This document shows positions 56,773 through 64,000 of a stretch of DNA of 64,000 bases, in pieces (the first letter of the stretch is position 1; every line of letters begins with the position of its first letter). Origin of the DNA: Hypsibius dujardini. Its lineage: Eukaryota; Tardigrada; Eutardigrada; Parachela; Hypsibiidae. A model generated the notes under the pieces. It searched no databases, was not told where the DNA came from, and worked only from the letters and a program-made list of their open reading frames with translations. A program made the position numbers and the translations under genes. The stretch spans positions 1-64,000 of the forward strand of contig LRSR01004671.1 of assembly GCA_001579985.1 (NCBI GenBank), given 5' to 3'.

Positions 56773-57849
56773 TCAAAGCCAGCTTTCGATCAAAATTACC
56801 TTTAGAACTTTTTTGTTTTTTTTTTGAATCAGCTTCTTTTTATAAAGTAGAAAGAAGTAAAGGTTTATCTCAAAATTTAAGTTATAACAAAAAACAAATT
56901 TCTTTTCAAATTTTAACTCTTTACCCGAGTCTGTTTCTTCATCCTCGCGTCCTATGTCTCCAATAACTTGAGATTGTTTTGCCGTAAAGAGTGTACTGGG
57001 AAAGCCGACCGCACGAACGGACACACGGGAGTTCTTTTCGTTATGGAACCTAACCGGAATGGCCTTCTTTCCATATACAACTCCAGGTATCGATTTGAGT
57101 TCAGAGAATTTAACGGCAATAACTCCAACTTCTTCCAGGGCTTTTAGGAAACGATCTTCTCTAATGGCGAGAATTTTTTTTCTGGCAAGTATTTGACGAA
57201 TTCCGAGACCTGTTACAAAATAATTTTCACAGACGAACCAGTGAACCGTACAGCCCAAGAAACTGAAAGTACGACTCACTACAACTTGCTCGTTTTCCTG
57301 CAACGCATGAAGATTGTCACAAAGCTGCGCGAGCAAGTGCTGAGATGTAGAGACACTGAAACTGCTGTTTGCGGCAGTGAACGTTGAGTCGCCACTGTTT
57401 CGGTGCTTATAGAATGAAGCCGCAGATCAATTACGAACGGTAGTACTTTGAAAATCCACACAGAATATCCCGTCTTTGCCAAAAACTGCAATCCCAATCG
57501 TTAGCTTATGCAGAATTTCGACTCGGTTATTTAACTCCTATCTGGCATAATCACTAACTAGCTCTGTGGCTGCAATAAGGATGCTGTAGCTTTCCGAAAT
57601 ACGGTGATGGCTGTCAGTTACTCCGATCATAGCTTTGGAGACGTCGTCGCGCAGGCTGAAGGCTCTCTTCTTCATGTTAGGTTTGTCTTCCTCTGTTAAA
57701 TTCATCAAAGCAGGAAAGTGCTTTGCCGCAGATTGCTTGCCCCTGTGAATATCAGCAAAATGCTCCTTTGTCATTGGACTCATCTCTCGGAGCATTGGAA
57801 TCACTACCGCTCGAGAGAGCGCTGCGAAGCTGTAATGAAATAATTGCAA
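56773..57849 (-). CDS. Possible exons of an uncharacterised gene
   Basis: Two minus-strand frames have protein-like composition. The 57849-57538 frame is helical and charged (MTKEHFADIHRGKQSAAKHF, RAFSLRDDVSKAMIGVTDSH). The 57336-56773 frame contains ILARKKILAIREDRFLKALE, a KSIPGVVYGKKAIPVRFH block and an acidic run, then decays into a low-complexity Lys/Phe tail from AT-rich DNA. They may be exons of one gene, but I cannot fix splice sites. No family is recognised. Confidence 0.3.
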
Positions 57850-58127
57850 ATTACTTCATGTTGGAATCCGGTGCCCCTGTTAAGTAACTTAGCTCGACGG
57901 TATATCAAAGTACTTGTATTGTAGGTGTTCCATGGTTTTTTCGTTGCATGTGATCGCTAAAGTCGTTCCTGGAGTCTGCTTTGATTCGTGCTTGTTAGAT
58001 AAAAGAAACGTTACTTTGGGAAAATTGTTTTCAGAATGCATTTTGACTAGGGCTTTACTTAGTTGAAATAAAGTTGGAGAAAACGGTTAATGTAGTAAGC
58101 TTACAAGTGATCAGTTGCTGAATTCAC

Positions 58128-58544
58128 ATGCCGGGCTTCGCAAATCCATCCGCTCTCGCCGCGTCCACCAGCACGGACTCGTTGCATTATTTTCAGCTTA
58201 AATCCCATCACGTACAAATTTACAGGATCAGACTTAACTCCATAGTAGGTACAATTATTTTGTTCGTACCTTTCCTGAAGAATGCAGATACTCTAAACGT
58301 GACCTTTGGATCGTGCTTAAAGAGTGCTGTTACCTTCGCTGGCGGTTTCCGGAACAGACCGGACACGTTTCCGTTCATATCAAAAATAACGAAGATGGTT
58401 ACCGCAGAAAATATTACTGATGTTGTTGCAAAGGAGAAACTGACGTATGAGAAATCCGCAGACGGATTAGAAATCGAAACCACAGAGAAAATTAATGAAG
58501 CGCTGTTTTCACCGAACACACGAAACAACGCGAGTGGTGACTGA
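58128..58544 (+). CDS. Uncharacterised open frame, 138 aa
   Basis: The frame runs from an ATG at 58128 to TGA at 58542. It has a hydrophobic stretch (IVGTIILFVPFL) and a charged C-terminal part (EKLTYEKSADGLEIETTEKI). It may be a small membrane-associated protein or one exon. No homologue is recognised. Confidence 0.3.
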   Translation: MPGFANPSALAASTSTDSLHYFQLKSHHVQIYRIRLNSIVGTIILFVPFLKNADTLNVTFGSCLKSAVTFAGGFRNRPDTFPFISKITKMVTAENITDVVAKEKLTYEKSADGLEIETTEKINEALFSPNTRNNASGD

Positions 58545-58900
58545 GCAAAAAAGCGCAGTTTTTTAGCACGGGTTAGAATTTATTTGTTATTGCAAAAATA
58601 TACTGGCAATTTTGCTGAATGTGAGCAGTGACGTGTCACTGGCTAATGGTTCCTCGACTGAGTCAACTTCAAATTGCAGATTGTAAAAAATCGTGATCTT
58701 CGAAAGCACTCAGTTAACCAGCTGTACCCTTCAAGTTATGCCCTAGCCCTCAACTGGGTGATTACTGCTTTCTTTGTCATAAATAAGGGACTTTTATTGA
58801 ATGCGTCAGTTTTGCCACATTTTATATAAACATATACAAAACACATATATATATATTTAAGGCATCTGGATAACATTTTATAACAAAGGCCTTGTTTAAT

Positions 58901-60927
58901 ATGTCAGCAACTGTACCTGACCTCTGTCGTAAATATGAATTTAATCGGCTCACACAACTTCGGAATTTGTTTTGGACCTTTCCTGAAAGCATGCCACCGT
59001 CAGCCGTTCTTCAGGTAATAAAAAGTGAGGCTGAAGCGTTCCATGTTTAGCCCAATGATTTTTATTGTGTTTTTTGTCCAAATAAAAATTATTAACAGCA
59101 ACAAAGTATTTTGAAATCTAATTTGATTGCTTCAATATATTTCGGTCAACTGAATTGAAATGAACTGAAAAAGCTGTGTCATATATATTACGGAAAAATA
59201 GCATGGGTACATAAAATAATTTTATTTGAACGCTTTTCAAGGGCCTGTCTTCCGGTTTGTCAATACAATTGGACTTGGTCAAAGAAATGATAAGCGACGT
59301 CCGGATATGCATGCCAAAGCTGCTTGAGAAGCCAATCACTGCTTTGCGCGTCCATTTCCTCTGCCAACCCACAACAGTCTGTCTTCTGGGCTGCTCCTAC
59401 GTTAACGGCGACTCACGAGAGCTCATCGCGCATCGTGATGCAACGGAAGTAAGAACTACGGTCGGAATTATCGACTATAGATGCGTTGAAATATTGTGAT
59501 AAATTTTTATATAAGCAAATTATGCAGTCCTTGAAGAACTCTGCACAAATACAGTAATATATATTCCTGCTGCTATGTTTTCTCCCGTAGCAAATGTAAT
59601 TAAGGAATTATTCGGGCATGGCTTTGTCAGCTACTCTCATAGCAGCCAGTGCAAAATAGACAATTTTAACTTGAAACAGAAAAAACTCAAATAATATATA
59701 CCCACTAAATCCTTTTTCGAACATTAAATGAGACTCCTAGTACCTTGACACTATTAAAAAATATCGGATACTTTTTAATGTTTAGGTTGCAGTCTATGGT
59801 TTGCTGCAGTTCGTTGGCATCGGATACGAATATACACTTCGTTGCGGCGGATGCAAATCACGTTACAGCTATGCAATGTATTTCAATCGTTTGTTGAAAA
59901 CGGTAAAGAACGGGAGTTACTGTACGTTAACCGAAAGCTCTACTGGACTAGAGAACTAGCAGAACTATTAATTAACAATATGTAAGTAGTGGTCAGCCTC
60001 TGCAAATTTTTTTCTTTTTATTAGTTTGATTTTTTTCAGATTACATGCGCAGACCACCTTTGAGGGTTTTGCAGAGAGCCTCAGATCATCATTTCATTGG
60101 ACTTCAGGTAACCGTATATTTTTCTAGGTGCCCGATTGACCAGATAAATAAGTGACGATAGAGGAAAGAGCAGACGCAGTTTTGGGATCAACGAAATATG
60201 ATAGCACCATTAAGTGATGTTATTTCAGCATCGACAAACGTTCACAGAGCCCGGCCATAAATTTCATGGAAGTGTTTTTTGTTTAAATTGCGCATTCTTC
60301 ATGCCAAGCGCTCTTAGTCTGACCAAAGATGAGCTGAATCGAGATTCCCTATTTCTTCACTTCTTCACTTTTCAAGACAGAGCAAATCGAATTTGTCGTT
60401 CAGTGTTTCTTCAGTTTGCTCAAAATTACTGGCACGGTCAATCTGTACTCTTGAGAAGGGGACGAATTGTTGCATTCTTCCTGCTAACTGCTGCGGTTGC
60501 TGTATGTGGAAGTCGCTTCAACATTCGGCCGCGAGTTAATTCTCCCCACAGAGCTGCTGTGCAATCTCGACCGCACAACCTTGGGTCATCTCGTGAGTTT
60601 CCACGTGTACTTCCTAAGTACCTGCTTGTATGGTAATTAGGGTAATTCCCATTAATGATTTTGTTCATATTTGATATTCTGCTATTTGTAGAAAATCCCA
60701 ATGGAACGAAGGCGCTCATCAAGAACAGTGCCACAAAGGTGAAAGCCGTGAGTCGACCAGTTGGACGTCGAGCAACACCTCCGTCCGGTTACCCGAAAGC
60801 TCAAAGCAGTAAGAAATGTTTTAGGCATGCACTGAGGCAATTGACATACCTCTTGAATAAATGTTTTCCTGACGAATTTGATGAAAACTACACGTTTAAA
60901 CGCGCCTTCAAACGTAATTACAAGTAA
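58901..60927 (+). pseudogene. KDZ-associated cysteine-cluster gene, second relic
   Basis: Exons in order: 58901-59014 (MSATVPDLCRKYEFNRLTQL), about 59240-59448 (LRVHFLCQPTTVCLLGCSYV), about 59785-59980 (VAVYGLLQFVGIGYEYTLRC-GGC, then, after a frame change near 59893, ERELLYVNRKLYWTRELAEL), about 60041-60108 (LHAQTTFEGFAESLRSSFHW), and weaker pieces at 60214-60636 and 60690-60927. The CxxC pair, the 'tLRCGGC..RY.Y' zinc motif and the 'SFEGFAE' block recall the CxC5/CxC6 cysteine clusters that travel with KDZ transposases, and parallel the minus-strand pieces at 27-30 kb. Splice phases agree for the first exons. The later part is frame-broken. It could be a host gene domesticated from such an element. 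Confidence 0.45.
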
Positions 60928-61178
60928 TGGGCAACTCCTTATTTTTTAATTTTCATATAATTCATTCATTGTGTCAGAAAAAATTTAATGTGTTTGAATG
61001 ATGATTACAAGGTTAAAAAAGGTGTTTCAATAAATATCTCGCTCCAAATAAGATAACTTACGTCTTTTTATGTTATTTGTCCCACTCAAGTGGTACCTAA
61101 CTTGAGCCATTTGTTGACTGGAAATGAAACGCTTTCCTTGCTAATTACCCCAATTCGTACTTTTCTGATTTAGGTTTG

Positions 61179-61587
61179 ATGAAGACCTTTGCAAGCAAAT
61201 TTACGGGTAAGACGGCCACAATTGACACTGTCAAGGCAGTTGCAGAAAACACGATCGTCATGGCTGGAGGTGCAGCAGTGGCAGGAGGTGTGGCGTCCGC
61301 AATCGGCCTGACGCAAACTAATCTCGGAGACCATCAACACTGCATCGAATGTTACTTCATGCCATTGGAAAACGGAACAGGTGAATTCGTAGAACAGCCG
61401 AAAGAATCTATGCTAAACCTGGATACCGCATCGGCTGCAGTCATACAAAACCAGGCGGATGGCACTGTCAACCTAGTTGTTTGCCGTGTTTGTGACCGTT
61501 GGAGGAGCCTGCTTCACCGTTGTCATTACCCTTATTGTTCGCGTGAAGTGTTGTCGTAAGTGCAAGCACGAGAAAGATCATTGGTGA
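61179..61587 (+). CDS. Putative small membrane protein, uncharacterised
   Basis: An ATG at 61179 follows directly on an acceptor-like TTTAG. The frame has an Ala/Gly-rich hydrophobic segment (MAGGAAVAGGVASAIGL), a Cys-containing region and, after a probable one-base frame change near 61483, a strong membrane helix (VGGACFTVVITLIVRV) with a CCRKCKHEKDHW end at 61587. In the unshifted frame it ends at 61559 without that helix. Two hydrophobic segments and a Cys/Lys-rich tail suggest a small membrane protein. No family is recognised. Confidence 0.35.
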
Positions 61588-62099
61588 TGCACGTATTTAC
61601 AAATCCTTAAACAAATCTATTTCGGCAAACGACAACAGGACGACATCGCCGAATCGGATTTAGCTTCGATTCAAGTGTAGTATCTTCTTATAGTTTTTGT
61701 GCGCGATTTCGCTGCTGTTAACTTGTTAGTATCTGGGGAGGGTTTGCCCTTTACCTCTCCTAAAGATTGCGGGCACCAAAAAAAGCTGTTTTCTGTGGCT
61801 TGGTTTGCATTGCTTTGTAGTGTTGCTAATAGTTGTCGGCGCTGACTTGAGGATAACCGATTCACCTAGACTGAACTGTGTATAATTTGTGAATACATAT
61901 GATGGTCACGTCTAACAGTCGGCCGGATTGATTTGGACGCGGTAGGATGCACCGGCTGTCGAACGGCAGGATGGATGAACGGTGAAGCGATTAAGGGTTC
62001 ATACAGTCAAATGAAATGATGGTTGGACGAACGGACGATGACCCATTGACCAGAGCGGTCCGATGTGCAGTTAGACAAGCGCATTTTGTAGAAAAATGA

Positions 62100-62520
62100 C
62101 GGGTTTAGCAACTAGTCCAGGCTACTCGAAGGGAGCACAAACAATAAATAGCAGACGTCTTAGTGGTGACCTAAATCCTGACGTATGTCACCACCAACCT
62201 GTCCGTGACATCTCGAGACAAAAGAAATCCGCCTGTCACTTCTCTGTCACCACTCAGCCATTTATTATGTTTGACTCAACACTTAACCGTCCGTCATTTC
62301 CAGGTTACCGTCACAAGGTCCGTCAAGGTCTGGATCACCGCTCAGTTATCCGTCAGGGTTGAGTATCCCCTAAGCTGTTTGCCATTTGCCCAGTCATCGC
62401 TCAGCCGCCCTTGAAGTTAGGAGTCACCAATTAGCTGTTCTTCACGGTTTGGGTCACCAGTGAGCCATGCGTCTCTTTTGGCTCACCAATACGCTGTCTG
62501 TCATTTTTAAGGTCACGACG
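62100..62520. repeat. Degenerate GTCACC-type minisatellite
   Basis: Units of about 35-45 bp with a core like GTCACCACTCAGCC and GTCCGTCA recur around 62210, 62255, 62330, 62390, 62430, 62455 and 62490. They are too diverged to align exactly by eye. Confidence 0.55.
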
Positions 62521-62704
62521 AAGTTACACCTTACCTTTGAAGCCGTTTGTTCCAAACAAAATGATCATCCAAATGTTAAGTGGGTGAAAACAGCTTTTCG
62601 TCTAGTTTCACCGTGTTATATTTTCAAAGAGAAATTGGGTGAAAATAAACACTTCGTTATTGAAATAAGATTAACAAGGAGTAGGATGAGATTTTTAAAA
62701 TCAT

Positions 62705-63405
62705 TTTGACCTGAAATATTTTTCACAAACTCTAGTTTAAATATGATGATTTTAGAAGGTAGTATCCTTTCATTATGAGATTTGCTTTGACCTACAGAAA
62801 ATCCGGATGCTCCGGAAGCCATTTTCGACTTCCTTGTTAAAGTAAATCATTGATTGACTGATCAAATCTTCAACGGAGAAACTTTCAATCATATTTTGCA
62901 CTTTCACTCCAAAACAACGCGAAAATAATTTTTTAGTCAATAATTGATGATAGAAACTTTTTTTTTAAATTGGTAAAATGAAGCTTCAAACTCGTCTTTG
63001 GAAGCAATAAAATAGTATGTCTGTCTGCCTGTTTATTTGTCTGTGTAAAGTGACACTTCTTAACGGCTTCATCACTGACTCGCTCTGAGTGTTAGTTGAC
63101 CATGCAATGTACTAGTACTGTAAGGAAAACTATGTATTTAATTACTACCATAGAAGAATTTGAAATGTCGTTCTGTTAATTTTCAAAGTAAGTGCTCAAG
63201 TGCAAAACAAAACTGAAAATTTTGTTGCCGAAAGGGATGACCAATCGGTCAAGCGTTTACTTACAAGCGGTCGTCGATGGCTTCCGGATCTTCCGGATTT
63301 TTTTGTAGCCCAAACCAAGGCTCATAGTGAACTGATATTTTGTCATAAGATCATCATATTTTAACTAGTATTTATGAAAAAAAAAAACAATTCCAGGTCG
63401 ATCGG
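62705..63405. mobile_element. Foldback element (about 700 bp)
   Basis: Inverted arms of about 120 bp run at 62705-62828 and 63275-63405. Both share GACCTG, CTAGTT, AAATATGATGAT, TATGAG and a TCCGGAAGCCAT block at the inner end. The loop of about 450 bp is non-coding and includes a short CTGTCTGCCTG tract. Confidence 0.7.
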
Positions 63406-63473
63406 AGTTTAATAATCTCTTCCGTCCCTTGTAAGTGTTTCATGCACGTCTACTTTTCTAAAGTATCTGGCAC

Positions 63474-63497
63474 TATATATATATATATATATATATA
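63474..63497. repeat. (TA)n microsatellite
   Basis: About 12 TA units. The rest of the window to 64000 shows no gene. Confidence 0.9.
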
Positions 63498-64000
63498 CAC
63501 GCTATTGCTCGCGCTCTGCGCGAGCAAAAGGCAGAAATTTTAGCTTCGCAAGACCATTTTGGAGTTTTAAATATATTTAATTTTATGTTTCGTATGTCTC
63601 TTATGTTTTTGTGTCACTCTATTTGTTTTTGTCTCCGTCTCCGGTCTTGTCGCATTCCTGTCTACTGTCGGCAGGAAAGCGCTTAATATTATCATTCGAT
63701 TAGCTTCAAAAATTGGAACAGATTGATCAATCAACTGAGGCCAAACATGGGAACCGAGAAGTTTCGAATATTCTAAACTTTTCCAATTTTAAAACGGAGA
63801 TTCTAGCACCACTTTGAACTCCTCCAACGAGAACTGATCCCTTTTGAAACATGAGTTTTAAAATTAAAAATCAGTGAGCCACTAAATTTTCAATCAGGGG
63901 ACGGATAGCAGCCCTGCGTTTTAATAATGTCTTAACATATCATCGCGGCGTGAGACGTGTTGAAGCGCTGTACTGGTTGACATGTCCAAAATCAAAAAAA

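Noticed and set aside
62100-62520. Possible CRISPR-like array from spaced GTCACC cores
   Set aside because: Repeat units are diverged with irregular spacing, and the window is eukaryotic. It is a degenerate minisatellite.
1-64000. tRNA or rRNA genes
   Set aside because: I looked for B-box-like GGTTCGAATCC words and rRNA-like tracts and found nothing convincing. A covariance-model scan would be decisive.

Overview
The window is eukaryotic and gene-sparse. Its genes are split into several small exons by short introns (about 48-90 nt, with a few of 0.3-1.5 kb), and it carries many microsatellites, minisatellites and small inverted-repeat elements. The protein families point to a small-genome ecdysozoan: single-exon orphan rhodopsin-like receptors, a natriuretic-peptide-type receptor, a SID-1-type protein and lineage-specific receptor kinases. 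A tardigrade is my best guess, but that is inference from protein style, not from a marker gene.

Layout. 2-7 kb (-): a decayed receptor tyrosine kinase (RTK) with a leucine-rich ectodomain. 8.2-10.4 kb (+): an intact paralogue of that ectodomain that ends in a GPI-anchor-like tail and has no kinase. 11.3-15.2 kb (+): a second RTK with a complete set of kinase exons but reading-frame faults. 15.5-20.7 kb: one intact orphan GPCR flanked by three GPCR relics. 21.6-24.9 kb (-): a natriuretic-peptide-type receptor that stops just after its membrane segment. 25.9-26.5 kb (-): the 3' end of a trypsin-like protease. 26.9-30.2 kb (-): remains of a KDZ-transposon-associated cysteine-cluster gene. 30.2-31.8 kb (-): an inverted partial copy of the 11.9-13.9 kb RTK. 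35.6-36.9 and 46.3-47.6 kb (-): two intact GPI-type members lying in a direct duplication. 41.4-45.5 kb (+): a SID-1/SIDT dsRNA-channel gene sitting between those two. 51.7-53.5 kb (+): a BEN-like gene with a Tc1/mariner element in an intron. 58.9-60.9 kb (+): a second KDZ-associated cysteine-cluster relic.

The most notable system is a local family of at least six genes or gene pieces that share one ectodomain plan: signal peptide, leucine-rich repeats, a Cys-rich cap with a CxCC motif, and a Ser/Thr/Pro stalk. They share phase-conserved introns. The ectodomain is joined either to a membrane segment plus a split tyrosine kinase with a long kinase insert, or to a GPI-type tail. The arrangement suggests signalling receptors alongside kinase-less decoys or co-receptors, expanding by segmental duplication. 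The coding products of the GPI-type genes look whole, whereas the kinase-bearing copies look damaged.

Mobile DNA is mostly non-autonomous. One TA-flanked terminal-inverted-repeat family has four copies, a second family has three, there are three long foldback elements and two hAT-like short elements. One foldback lies immediately upstream of the first recognisable SID-1 exon. Several otherwise well conserved genes carry isolated one-base frame changes, some in homopolymers, so an unpolished assembly must be weighed against real pseudogenisation throughout.
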